Source: a bacterium (GTDB taxonomy: Bacteria > Planctomycetota > Planctomycetia > Pirellulales > Pirellulaceae). From it: a DNA stretch of 24,594 nt. The DNA lies in NCBI GenBank assembly GCA_030432015.1, contig JAUIHJ010000014.1:1-24594 (forward strand). Reading direction: 5' to 3'. The number at the start of each line of letters is the position of its first letter. Within the stretch, counting starts at the first letter, position 1. The notes under the pieces were generated by a model that saw nothing but the letters and a program-made list of their open reading frames with translations, was not told where the DNA came from and did no database searches. Below are positions 16,231-24,102 of this stretch, piece by piece. The position numbers were made by a program, and so were the translations under genes.

Positions 16231-19035
16231 CTATTGCGTGGGAGATGATGTTCCCCAGTAACTGACGGTGATGGCCGGGTTCTTGTAGAATTTCGCGAGG
16301 CGGTCGGTCAGCTCGTGTTTGAATTCCCTGAGCGTACGGTCCGCTGCCGGGATTTGCCCCAGCAAGGGCATGGTAACCGTCCCATCCGCCAACACGGTGA
16401 GGGTTCGGTTGAGCTCATGGTCGGTCCGAGATTCCAATTGGAGTCGATCACCCGGTTTCAGGTCGGTCGTCGGATTCGGAGTCGCCGGTGCATCAACGTC
16501 GCCCTGCGACAAGTCAGCCGGTTCCTGTGACCATGTACGGAAAGTCAGGGATCCGAAGAGCGATCGACCGCCACGCAGCAGATAGAATTTCATTTTCTCC
16601 GACTTCGTTGCTTCGGCGTGATCGAGGGCAAACTTGACGTTGGCCACCGCAGTCGTCTCCCAATTGTTAAGGCCAATCAGGATGTCGCCCTGACGCAGCT
16701 TCACGTCGGCCGCAGGACTGTTCGTTCGCACTTCGGAAATTCTCAGGCCGCGGCGAAACCGACCCTCTTCGATCGTTGTCGATTCGGCGCGAATGCCAAT
16801 TAGGTCCCACATCATGGCACGCGCGTCACGGTTCCCAAAGTCCGACTGTGCTTCCGCATCGGGTGCATCGCCCTTCGGTTGTTCCTGGACGGACTCGCGT
16901 AACAGGTCGAGCAATCTACCCACGTCTTGCCGCAGCATTCTCACATCCTCCCGAAGGTCCTGCAGTTCACGACGCAGTTGATCGGTCGAATGGCGACTCG
17001 GTGGTGACGATTCCGTTACCTCAATGGGCGCCGTCCGACTCGTTTCCTGCATCGCACGATGCTCGGACAAGTGATTGATCACGGCGGGAAAAAACTCCTC
17101 GGCGACACGAATAATTCGCGGAACGATGGCCGGGTCAGCATTTCCCTTCAGCACGATGCTGTTCCGAAGGGGATAAATCGTGACATCGACGGTCGGAAAT
17201 AGCTCGTCGAGCGCTGCACGCAACGGCTGCAGGTCAGACTCGCCCGCCGCCATTTCTTCTTCGTAAGACGATCGCACGTCGAGGTCGCTAACGACGTCCG
17301 GAAAGAAATTCTCGGCAACTCTCAGCAGGACGTTCGCATCCTGCGTGCGCGAAACAGTACCCCGCAACAAGACCCCGTTTGGCAAAGCGCGCAGTTGGAC
17401 CTTCGCCTCGGGAAACAAGTCGTCGACGGTGGCATGAAACTCATGAATCGAGCGTGCTCTGGCTTTCTCGTCCTCGAGCGTGTGTTCGACGCGCGCCGCT
17501 TCGTCCGCCGCTTGTCGGCTGAGTGCCTCGACCTGTCGCTGTTGCTGCAGGAGTTGCGGGTGTTGGGCACCGTATGTGGCACGTAGTTTATCGAGCGTTT
17601 GGATGGCCGCGTGGTATTTCCGTTGCGTTTGCTGAACGCTCGCGGAATCGACCGGCGCCGGCGACGGAAGGCTCGGCCCCGAGAGAAGACCTGCCGGCGT
17701 AATGAAGGCTAGAAGTTGTTGCCCATGGTTGTCATGCTGGCAGACGACGAGCGATTCGCCGGGATAGAGGTCCGCTGTTCCCGCGAGGCTGACCGATTCG
17801 ACCGGCGACTCGCCGCCTGGTGCGGCCGACGTGTTCTGGAGCGTGGCGTGTTCGGCCCGCGCCTCCAGATGAAGTAAGTCACCCTGGATGATGGGGACGA
17901 TATCAAGCGTTACTCCGATTTCCTGGAATTCGCCCGACGCCTGCTCGACGTCGGCAGTGGCCTTCAATGGAACGCGGCGCCCAACTTGGACTCGGGCAGA
18001 TTGTCCGTTGGCGGTACGCACTTGCGGACGCGACAGCAGTCGCACTCCCTGTGTCTCCTTCAACTGTCGGGTCAGATCAGCCACGGTGCGTGGACTGACG
18101 ACCGACACGATCGCCCTGGCCGACGTTCCTTCCGTCGCCGCCACAAACGTCTTGGCCAGCGAGGCAGGCCCCGTAAGTGTCTGCTGAAGGTTCAAATCGG
18201 AATCGGCCATCTTCTGCGCATCAAACGCGTAGATCATTGCCGTCATGGTGATGATTGCGGGGCCGTGTGGCGCGGCGCGGCGGGCTGCAAGCGGCTGGGG
18301 AGGCTGGGGCAAAGGTCGAATGGCGGACGGAGTCGAGACGAACTCGGGCGTGACCATCACCAAGAGCTGGTCGTGGTGTAACATCACACATTGGCCGGAC
18401 TGCAGCTCGACCGCGGTATCGACGCGCTGTGAATTGAACCCGGGGACCGTCGTTCCGTTCACCTGAACATTGTTCGAAGGATCGAGTTCTGTCTGCTCCG
18501 CGCGGATTTCCAAGCGTAGCTTTCCGTTGGGCAGTTTCTGGGGAAGAAAGTCGATCGACGTGCCGACGCGTTGGTGGTCATGCGAGACCTTTCCAGTTGC
18601 CGTTGGTGCGGGAAGGGGTATCTCGCCGCCGCTGACGAAATTCGCCAAGCGTCCGTCTTGCGTTATGATGACTGGTTCGGCGAGACGTTTCGCAGCGCCG
18701 CTGGCCCTGAGGGCGTCGGCAAACAGCTTCGCTTCACGCTGATTAGCGATGACGACCTGTTGCGAGCCGTGGTCACTTTCTCCCAGCACGACTCCGCTTG
18801 TGGTCTTGAAGTCGAGTCCTAACGCGTCGATCGTATCGCGATCGATCTTCATCACGGTGGAACGGAGTACGATCTGCGATTTGCCGATTCCGGCGGGGAT
18901 GGCCGCCCGTGGTGTTTCCGTCGCACGAACCGCAGCCTGTTTCGGTGGATCGGCGAAGGCGCCCCATGGTACTGAGATGGATCCAATTGTCACGATGCAG
19001 ATTGCGGTAAGCCAGCGTTTGGTAATGTTGATCAT
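16231..19035 (-). CDS. Exported mosaic protein: two secretin-like modules, BON-like repeats, PDZ, polysaccharide-export domain
   Basis: This 934-residue protein starts with a signal peptide (cleavage near AFA, 26-28). Residues about 53-233 and 259-450 are secretin-like modules: the first has GTSIDFLPQKLPNGKLRLEI and VDTAVELQSGQ, the second VTLDIVPIIQGDLLHLEA and LYPGESL, each ending in LLVMVTPEF or LLAFITPAG. Heptad-like helix covers 463-530. Two CpaC N-terminal/BON-like repeats lie at 533-587 and 605-656, then another coiled coil (685-715), a PDZ-like domain (about 745-822, RISEVRTNSPAADVKLRQGD) and a Wza-type export domain (857-928, LKPGDRLQLES). The start shares ATGA with the M56 stop, so the protein is coupled to the BlaI/M56 pair and probably its main output. 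It should act in the periplasm or outer envelope. I know no single family with this order. Confidence 0.85.
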   Translation of the reverse strand: MINITKRWLTAICIVTIGSISVPWGAFADPPKQAAVRATETPRAAIPAGIGKSQIVLRSTVMKIDRDTIDALGLDFKTTSGVVLGESDHGSQQVVIANQREAKLFADALRASGAAKRLAEPVIITQDGRLANFVSGGEIPLPAPTATGKVSHDHQRVGTSIDFLPQKLPNGKLRLEIRAEQTELDPSNNVQVNGTTVPGFNSQRVDTAVELQSGQCVMLHHDQLLVMVTPEFVSTPSAIRPLPQPPQPLAARRAAPHGPAIITMTAMIYAFDAQKMADSDLNLQQTLTGPASLAKTFVAATEGTSARAIVSVVSPRTVADLTRQLKETQGVRLLSRPQVRTANGQSARVQVGRRVPLKATADVEQASGEFQEIGVTLDIVPIIQGDLLHLEARAEHATLQNTSAAPGGESPVESVSLAGTADLYPGESLVVCQHDNHGQQLLAFITPAGLLSGPSLPSPAPVDSASVQQTQRKYHAAIQTLDKLRATYGAQHPQLLQQQRQVEALSRQAADEAARVEHTLEDEKARARSIHEFHATVDDLFPEAKVQLRALPNGVLLRGTVSRTQDANVLLRVAENFFPDVVSDLDVRSSYEEEMAAGESDLQPLRAALDELFPTVDVTIYPLRNSIVLKGNADPAIVPRIIRVAEEFFPAVINHLSEHRAMQETSRTAPIEVTESSPPSRHSTDQLRRELQDLREDVRMLRQDVGRLLDLLRESVQEQPKGDAPDAEAQSDFGNRDARAMMWDLIGIRAESTTIEEGRFRRGLRISEVRTNSPAADVKLRQGDILIGLNNWETTAVANVKFALDHAEATKSEKMKFYLLRGGRSLFGSLTFRTWSQEPADLSQGDVDAPATPNPTTDLKPGDRLQLESRTDHELNRTLTVLADGTVTMPLLGQIPAADRTLREFKHELTDRLAKFYKNPAITVSYWGTSSPTQ

Positions 19036-20675
19036 CGTCGCGAGTCCTTTCCGAAAAACGATGTGAGTTTGGTTCTACGCGCACCCAGGGCAACGGCCCT
19101 ACGGTTGAGTTCGGCCATGATGTGGGCCGCCTCCGGGGCAGCCGAGGTCGCGGGGAACGTTCGGCGTGCTTCGGCCAATTCCGCCTCGAGCTGGAGTAGC
19201 TCCTCTCGTAGCAGGTGCCATTCCGCCTGGATTTGTTCAACGTCTTCCCCGCGCCCGGCGACGCGGGGTACTTCATCCAAATTGGTCCGCGCCGCTGAGA
19301 CAAATGGAACTGCCAAGCGCGGGGTGAGGCACACCAGGGTCATTGCCATGACGCAGGCACCGATGACCAGCACGCGGCGGCGCGGTGGTTTGGACCAGGC
19401 ATCCTGCGGCGTGCCCGTATTCACCAATCGTTCAACCCGCTCAACCAAAGTAGCTTTCGTGCCGGCGGCAGCGAGACCCACTGTGGATTCCGGCCGGCCA
19501 AATCGCCATTCGGCAATCTGTGTGAGACAACGGGCCAGCGCCAGCGAACGAACCCCATGTTCGACAGCCCAATCGTCGCTTAGATATTCGGCCGCCTGCT
19601 GCCACTTCCGTCGGGCCAGGAAGTTGAGCGGTTGGAATGCCAGGCAATGGCAGATGAACTGGCCGACCCAGAGCCACCCGACGTCGCCCCGCACCAGGTG
19701 GGCGACTTCGTGGGCCAGCAGCGCCTGGAGTTCTTCCTTCCCCAAACGAACCTCAGTCTGTATGGGCAAGACGATGGTCCAGACGAATAGACCGTACGTC
19801 ACAGGTTCGTGTTGCGTCGTCGAACTCAACAGCCGCACCTGCCGCCGGATCTTATGGCGTTTGAGAAACCGATCCAAGGCTTGGCGAGCCGGGCCCTCAT
19901 CGTGCGGCCGCGATGTCGCGAAACGCGCATGCATGCGCCATGATTGCGCCGCCAGCGAGACCCCGCCGATGATCACGCACCCGATGACCAGGACTGACGT
20001 CAGTGCTGACAGCCAGCCAAACCATGGACTCAGGAGCCTGGACCCCTTGGTGGGCGCGACACGCGACGACTCGAATGTCGATGGTCCTGACGTGACTGCC
20101 TCTGCAATGTCACGCGCCGGGAGTGCCGTGTCCGCGAATTCGCCAGCGGAAGCAACGATCGCCCGGTCCACGTCCGTGGGTGATCGAGTCCAGGTGATCT
20201 CCGCGGGCGAGCCCGCCGAATCCATCTTCCGCGTGATTCCCGGGCCTGACGAAGTCGCGCTGCGTGCCGTCGGCGCAATGCCGACGGCATCGATGGGATG
20301 GAGTGATGCGGTATGCCGTCGCGAGGCATCGACGAGTGCGGTGTCGAGCCTAGGCAACGGATCATTCTGGTCTGACGGCGAGGCCCCGATGTCTTCAGCG
20401 ACTTCGCTGGTTTCCGCGGCGGAAGTGCGAGCGACCGAGTGAACTTGCGTCAAGTTCCAACTCGGCGACAGGTGCGAGCCGCACGTTATCTGGATTACGG
20501 CCGTGAACAAGCCCATCACTGCGGCCAGCTTCCATAGACGTTCGGCAAGAAAATGGCTGGCGTTTCGTGAGAAGTGAAGAAACAAACCGCACGTTACCAG
20601 CAGCAGTGTCGAATGGAGTAGATACGTTGCGGCGAACGCCACCACGATCTGCAATGTTCCCGTCAACTCATTCAT
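19032..20675 (-). CDS. M56 (BlaR1-like) membrane protease without sensor domain (pair 2)
   Basis: This 547-residue protein has hydrophobic segments near 8-33, 47-64, 221-243 and 436-455. The M56 zinc site is HEVAH (322-326) with E363 in AAEYLSDDWAV. Between the second and third segments is a loop of about 150 residues (65-215), rich in S, T, A and D, probably extracytoplasmic. After the last segment only a short charged coiled-coil tail (about 475-547) remains, so the penicillin-binding sensor of true BlaR1 is missing. Signal input may therefore come through the loop, the tail or a partner, possibly the coupled secretin-like protein. The ATG at 20675 lies inside the repressor gene (eight-base overlap), and the stop overlaps the next start as ATGA. 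Confidence 0.88.
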   Translation of the reverse strand: MNELTGTLQIVVAFAATYLLHSTLLLVTCGLFLHFSRNASHFLAERLWKLAAVMGLFTAVIQITCGSHLSPSWNLTQVHSVARTSAAETSEVAEDIGASPSDQNDPLPRLDTALVDASRRHTASLHPIDAVGIAPTARSATSSGPGITRKMDSAGSPAEITWTRSPTDVDRAIVASAGEFADTALPARDIAEAVTSGPSTFESSRVAPTKGSRLLSPWFGWLSALTSVLVIGCVIIGGVSLAAQSWRMHARFATSRPHDEGPARQALDRFLKRHKIRRQVRLLSSTTQHEPVTYGLFVWTIVLPIQTEVRLGKEELQALLAHEVAHLVRGDVGWLWVGQFICHCLAFQPLNFLARRKWQQAAEYLSDDWAVEHGVRSLALARCLTQIAEWRFGRPESTVGLAAAGTKATLVERVERLVNTGTPQDAWSKPPRRRVLVIGACVMAMTLVCLTPRLAVPFVSAARTNLDEVPRVAGRGEDVEQIQAEWHLLREELLQLEAELAEARRTFPATSAAPEAAHIMAELNRRAVALGARRTKLTSFFGKDSRR

Positions 20676-21057
20676 GATCGAGCTCCTGCTCCTTGTGCCG
20701 AATCAGCTTCCGCAACTCGGCCAGGTTTTCGGAGGTGATCTCGCGGCTGTCCAATAGATGGCAGACCATCTGTGTCACATCCCCTTGAAACAGACGGTCG
20801 GCGAGATCAGTAACCATTGACTTCTTGACCTGATCCTGACGGATTGCCGCGCGATAGACGTTAACCCGGCTATCGGTGCGATGCCTGACGTAACCCTTCT
20901 CCTCCATCTTGGCCAGCATCGTCCCAACCGTGGTGTGGGCTAACGCGCGACCAGGTTTTAGTGCCTCGCGCGTGTCGGATACGGTCGCCTCACCGCGTTC
21001 CCAGAGGACATGCATGATGGCCAATTGCAATTCGGCCAACTGGTATTTCTTTGCCAC
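20668..21057 (-). CDS. BlaI/MecI/CopY-family repressor (pair 2)
   Basis: This 129-residue winged-helix repressor begins KYQLAELQLAIMHVLWERGE. It has a recognition helix within LAHTTVGTMLAKMEEKGYV (39-57), the wing TDSRVNVY, and a helical tail DLADRLFQGDVTQMVCHLL for dimerisation. Overall size and order match BlaI. The recognition helix differs from that of the repressor at 9799, matching the different operator found upstream. The start codon is GTG at 21057, preceded by AAGGGA five bases away on the minus strand. It overlaps the M56 gene by eight bases, so the three genes at 21057-16231 form one tightly coupled operon. Cleavage or inactivation by the M56 protein is the family expectation, not shown by sequence. 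Confidence 0.9.
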   Translation of the reverse strand: MAKKYQLAELQLAIMHVLWERGEATVSDTREALKPGRALAHTTVGTMLAKMEEKGYVRHRTDSRVNVYRAAIRQDQVKKSMVTDLADRLFQGDVTQMVCHLLDSREITSENLAELRKLIRHKEQELDHE

Positions 21058-21090
21058 GAAAGTCCCTTCTCGTCCGTAATTGAACCTGTC

Positions 21091-21138
21091 TCCTAACCGA
21101 GTAGGAGTGTTCTACTACTCGGGTAGGAATCGGGTCAA
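21091..21138 (-). promoter_or_regulatory. Autoregulated promoter with two operator dyads (pair 2)
   Basis: On the minus strand TTGACC (plus 21133-21138) is a good -35 and TAGAAC, 18 bases on, a fair -10. Two related 16-base dyads are present, written on the plus strand: TCCTAACCGAGTAGGA at 21091-21106, with perfect TCCTA/TAGGA arms, and TACTACTCGGGTAGGA at 21113-21128. They match at 12 of 16 positions and are offset by 22 bases. The second lies in the -35/-10 spacer and the first downstream of the -10, the same layout as at 9727-9773. Confidence 0.75.
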
Positions 21139-21255
21139 GAGCAATTTCCGGCGGCGCGGAGGTCTCCGCCGGCGCCGCGTGGCGGCCAATGTCGATTGTC
21201 ATGTCATGCGTCCGACCGGTGTCGTTCGGTGCGGCGGGGACGCCTGTCGACCGGA

Positions 21256-21271
21256 TGCCATTCGAGTAGAA
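21256..21271. promoter_or_regulatory. Candidate third pair-2 operator in front of the dehydrogenase gene
   Basis: TGCCATTCGAGTAGAA matches 10 of the 12 positions shared by the two dyads at 21091 and 21113, including the CGAGTAG core. It lies 69-84 bases before the ATG at 21340. If real, the pair-2 repressor also controls the divergent operon. A chance match is possible. Confidence 0.4.
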
Positions 21272-21339
21272 TCAGCAGTGTGCATCGTGCCTCTCCCCTC
21301 GTTTGTTTCGCATTTCGCAATCCACGGTCAAACTTGTCG

Positions 21340-22386
21340 ATGAAAACAACCGCCGCAATTCTGGTGGCAACCACTCGCCCGCTCGAACTGATCGACCTTT
21401 CCATCCCGACTTTACGCGCTGGCCAGGTGCTGATCGAGGTTTCGCATAGTGGCGTGTGCCATACGCAACTTCTGGAGGCGCGAGGTCATCGCGGACAGGA
21501 CCATTATCTTCCTCACTGCTTGGGACATGAGGGGAGCGGCACGGTGCTCGACGTTGGACCCGGAGTGACGAAGTGCAAGCCCGGCGACCGCGTGATTCTC
21601 TCGTGGATGAAGGGTCAAGGTGGCGACGTTCCGGGCACCGTGTATGAATCGGAAATCGGCAAGGTGAATGCCGGCGGGCTAACGACATTTCAACGGCATA
21701 GTGTGGTCAGTGAAAATCGCCTGACTCGGTTGCCGGCCGAGATCTCGTTCCGCGATGCAGCCTTGCTGGGATGCGCGGTGCCGACCGGCATCGGAGCCGT
21801 CTGGAATACGGCCGAGGTCAAGCCGGGTGAGTCGGTTGCCGTGTTTGGCACCGGTGGCATTGGACTGTGCGCTGTGGCCGCCGCCGCGATCGTCGGAGCG
21901 GATCCTTTGATCGCCGTCGACATCAACGTCAATCGACTGGAGATCGCGCGACAGTTGGGTGCGACCGCGGTGATCGACGCGTCGCAGTCTGATCCGGTCG
22001 AGCAACTCCGAAGTTTGGTGGACGGTGGATTGGATGTGGCGATTGAGGCGAGTGGCAACCCTGCAGTGATGGGCCAGGCATTGCTCGCCGTTCGGAGCCG
22101 CGGCGGGCGAGTTGTCGTGATCGGGAACGCGCGGCACGGCCAGCGATTGGAGATTGATCCGGCTCAACTGAATCAGGGCAAACGTTTGCTGGGGACTTGG
22201 GGTGGCGATAACCAACCGGATGTTGACTTCCCCCGCTATTGCGACTTGCTACTGGCCGGCAAGTTAAATCTGAGCCCGTTACTGGCCAGGACCTACACGT
22301 TGGAAACGATCAACGATGCACTCGATGACTTGGAAGCCGGGCATGTCCCACGGCCGCTGGTCGCCATGCAGGCAGAGCATGTTTAG
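21340..22386 (+). CDS. Zinc-binding alcohol/polyol dehydrogenase without structural zinc lobe
   Basis: This 348-residue medium-chain dehydrogenase has catalytic zinc ligands C40 (GVCHTQ), H63-E64 (LGHEGSG) and C145 (LGCAVPTG). The dinucleotide site is FGTGGIG (169-175) with D194 (VDIN) favouring NAD+. The four-cysteine structural zinc loop is missing: the segment at 86-110 (ILSWMKGQGGDVPG) contains no cysteine. In sequence style it resembles class III-related dehydrogenases found in surface-sugar loci more than ethanol dehydrogenases. The ATG at 21340 starts the homologous region; the frame open from 21196 runs through the regulatory spacer. The HAD gene follows after 25 bases and a kinase after that, suggesting a three-gene operon for oxidation and phosphate transfer on a sugar or polyol. 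Confidence 0.82.
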   Translation: MKTTAAILVATTRPLELIDLSIPTLRAGQVLIEVSHSGVCHTQLLEARGHRGQDHYLPHCLGHEGSGTVLDVGPGVTKCKPGDRVILSWMKGQGGDVPGTVYESEIGKVNAGGLTTFQRHSVVSENRLTRLPAEISFRDAALLGCAVPTGIGAVWNTAEVKPGESVAVFGTGGIGLCAVAAAAIVGADPLIAVDINVNRLEIARQLGATAVIDASQSDPVEQLRSLVDGGLDVAIEASGNPAVMGQALLAVRSRGGRVVVIGNARHGQRLEIDPAQLNQGKRLLGTWGGDNQPDVDFPRYCDLLLAGKLNLSPLLARTYTLETINDALDDLEAGHVPRPLVAMQAEHV

Positions 22387-22411
22387 GCGAATGTAACCCG
22401 GGAACAACGGC

Positions 22412-23029
22412 ATGATCGTTGGGATTGATTTCGACAATACGATCGTCTGTTATGACGGGCTGTTTCATCAAGCGGCCGTGTCGCGCGATCTAATTCCTGT
22501 CGAGACATCACCTGCCAAGGAGGCCGTCAGAGATGTTCTGCGGGCAACCGGTCGCGAAACTGCCTGGACGGAACTCCAGGGCCTGGTCTATGGTCACGAG
22601 ATGCAACGAGCCTCCCCGTTTGGTGGCGTCGCGGCGTTTCTGAAACGGTGCGGCGACGAACGAGTTGTTGTGAACGTCATCAGCCATCGCACGCGTCAAC
22701 CTTTTGCGGGGCCGGCCATTGACATGCATGACGCGGCACGTCAATGGCTGAATTCCCAGCACTGGTTTTCCGGCGATGATCATGGGCTCGACCCCCAACG
22801 TGTCTACTTCGAGGAGACCAAGGCGGACAAATTGGGACGTATTGCCGCCACCGGTTGTGATCTGTTCATTGACGATCTTCCGGAACTGCTTGGCGATCCG
22901 GCGTTTCCCAACGGTGTCACGCGACTCCTGTTCGACCCGCATGCCACCCGTGTCGGGATGACGGAATTCCAACGGGTTGGTTCCTGGCCGGAGGTGACAG
23001 ATCTACTCTTCCCGCAGGGCGGCCGATGA
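22412..23029 (+). CDS. HAD-family hydrolase
   Basis: This 205-residue protein has all four HAD motifs: I, GIDFDNTIV with nucleophile D6 and acid D8; II, VISHRT with S91; III, a lysine in ETKADKLGRI (K137 or K140); IV, LFIDDLPE with D154 and D155. It should be an active Mg-dependent phosphatase, though some HAD proteins are phosphotransferases. The cap between motifs I and II is small and helical. The substrate is unknown; the neighbouring dehydrogenase and kinase suggest a sugar or polyol phosphate. The start at 22412 is fixed by motif I at residue 4, with only a weak GGGA upstream. Its stop overlaps the next start as ATGA, so translation is coupled to the kinase. Confidence 0.85.
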   Translation: MIVGIDFDNTIVCYDGLFHQAAVSRDLIPVETSPAKEAVRDVLRATGRETAWTELQGLVYGHEMQRASPFGGVAAFLKRCGDERVVVNVISHRTRQPFAGPAIDMHDAARQWLNSQHWFSGDDHGLDPQRVYFEETKADKLGRIAATGCDLFIDDLPELLGDPAFPNGVTRLLFDPHATRVGMTEFQRVGSWPEVTDLLFPQGGR

Positions 23030-24081
23030 GCGAATTCGACCTGGAACCGACCAAACTCCAAAACGTCGAGCGCCACGTCGCAGAGTTGCTCGGGGAGATA
23101 GGAGTAACTGCTGCGTTCTCGCTGGTGCCGCTTCGGGGTGGTCGCAACAATCGCACGTTTCGCGTCAGCACCAGCTCCAGCAGCTTCCTGCTGAAGTGGT
23201 ACTTTTCGCATCAGCAAGACGATCGGGATCGCGTGAGTGCCGAGTTTGCGTTTTGCTGCTGCCTCTGGCAGCACGGAATTCGCCAGATTCCACAACCTCT
23301 GGGCGTTGATCGCTCAATTGGCCTGGGGCTGTTCGAGTTTCTACCGGGGCGACCCCCGTCCGCGCAAGAGGTCACCTGGGCACACCATCAGGAGGCATTG
23401 GCGTTTATCCAAGATCTCAATACCGCCCGCGGGGAGCCCAGCGCGATCGCACTTGCCAACGCGTCCGAAGCCTGTTTCTCCTTGGCCGAGCACGTCGCAC
23501 GCATTGATGGCCGCCTGGAGAATCTCGAAAATGTACCCGTGGTCGACGACGTTGACCGCACGATGGTCAAGTTCGTTCGGCAGGACCTACGCACGGCATT
23601 CGAGCAACAGCGTGCGGCTTTGGCGGAAAACGCCCGTCGCGCCAATTTAAACGTGCAGGAGGATCTCTCGCCGAGCGAACGGCTGTTGTCGCCGTCGGAT
23701 TTCGGTTTTCACAATACCCTGCTGCAAGAGGACGGATCTTTGCGGTTTGTGGATTTCGAATACGCAGGTTGGGATGATCCGGCCAAGTTGGTCAGCGACT
23801 TTTTTTGTCAAATTCAAGTCCCGGCATGGGCCAGTGAGTTCGCTTCGTTTCTCGATGGTGTGGCCCAGCTATCATTCATGCCGGAGGGGATTCGCCAGCG
23901 GACGCGGATTCTGTTTCCGTTCTATCAAATCAAATGGTGTTGTATCCTATTGAACGAATTCCTGCCGACCGGGGGCGCGCGACGAGCGTTCAGCGACTCG
24001 GGGGATGCCACCACCATGAGGGCTGATCAACTGGATCTTGCCCGCAGCATGTTGACGCGACTCGATGACGCGCGTTACTAG
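23026..24081 (+). CDS. APH/choline-kinase-like phosphotransferase
   Basis: This 351-residue protein has a kinase-like fold of the aminoglycoside phosphotransferase superfamily. A glycine-rich nucleotide loop (LRGGRNNRTFRV, 36-47) is followed by K57 (FLLKWY). The catalytic block is SPSDFGFHNTL with D225 and N230, and the metal-binding block is FVDFEYAGWDDP with D243. The usual HGD of antibiotic kinases reads PSD here. I associate the SPSDFGFHN form with kinase-like genes in polysaccharide loci rather than with drug resistance, so I would not annotate it as a resistance gene. Its substrate is probably a small hydroxyl compound handled by the dehydrogenase and HAD proteins. A hairpin 22 bases after the stop may end the operon. 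Confidence 0.8.
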   Translation: MSEFDLEPTKLQNVERHVAELLGEIGVTAAFSLVPLRGGRNNRTFRVSTSSSSFLLKWYFSHQQDDRDRVSAEFAFCCCLWQHGIRQIPQPLGVDRSIGLGLFEFLPGRPPSAQEVTWAHHQEALAFIQDLNTARGEPSAIALANASEACFSLAEHVARIDGRLENLENVPVVDDVDRTMVKFVRQDLRTAFEQQRAALAENARRANLNVQEDLSPSERLLSPSDFGFHNTLLQEDGSLRFVDFEYAGWDDPAKLVSDFFCQIQVPAWASEFASFLDGVAQLSFMPEGIRQRTRILFPFYQIKWCCILLNEFLPTGGARRAFSDSGDATTMRADQLDLARSMLTRLDDARY

Positions 24082-24102
24082 TTCGCGCAGGCGTGAGAGC
24101 TC

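Noticed and set aside
16231..19035. Assembly artefact joining separate secretin and Wza genes
   Set aside because: The frame is continuous with well-formed linkers and coiled coils and an ATGA-coupled start. It cannot be excluded without reads, but nothing in the sequence suggests a join.
19063..20442. 459-codon plus-strand open frame opposite the pair-2 M56 gene
   Set aside because: The composition is rich in R, S and A with no motif, while the minus strand encodes a complete M56 site. It is a GC-bias shadow.
23026..24081. Aminoglycoside resistance kinase
   Set aside because: The HGD catalytic block reads PSD and the operon context is metabolic; superfamily membership alone does not support a resistance call.
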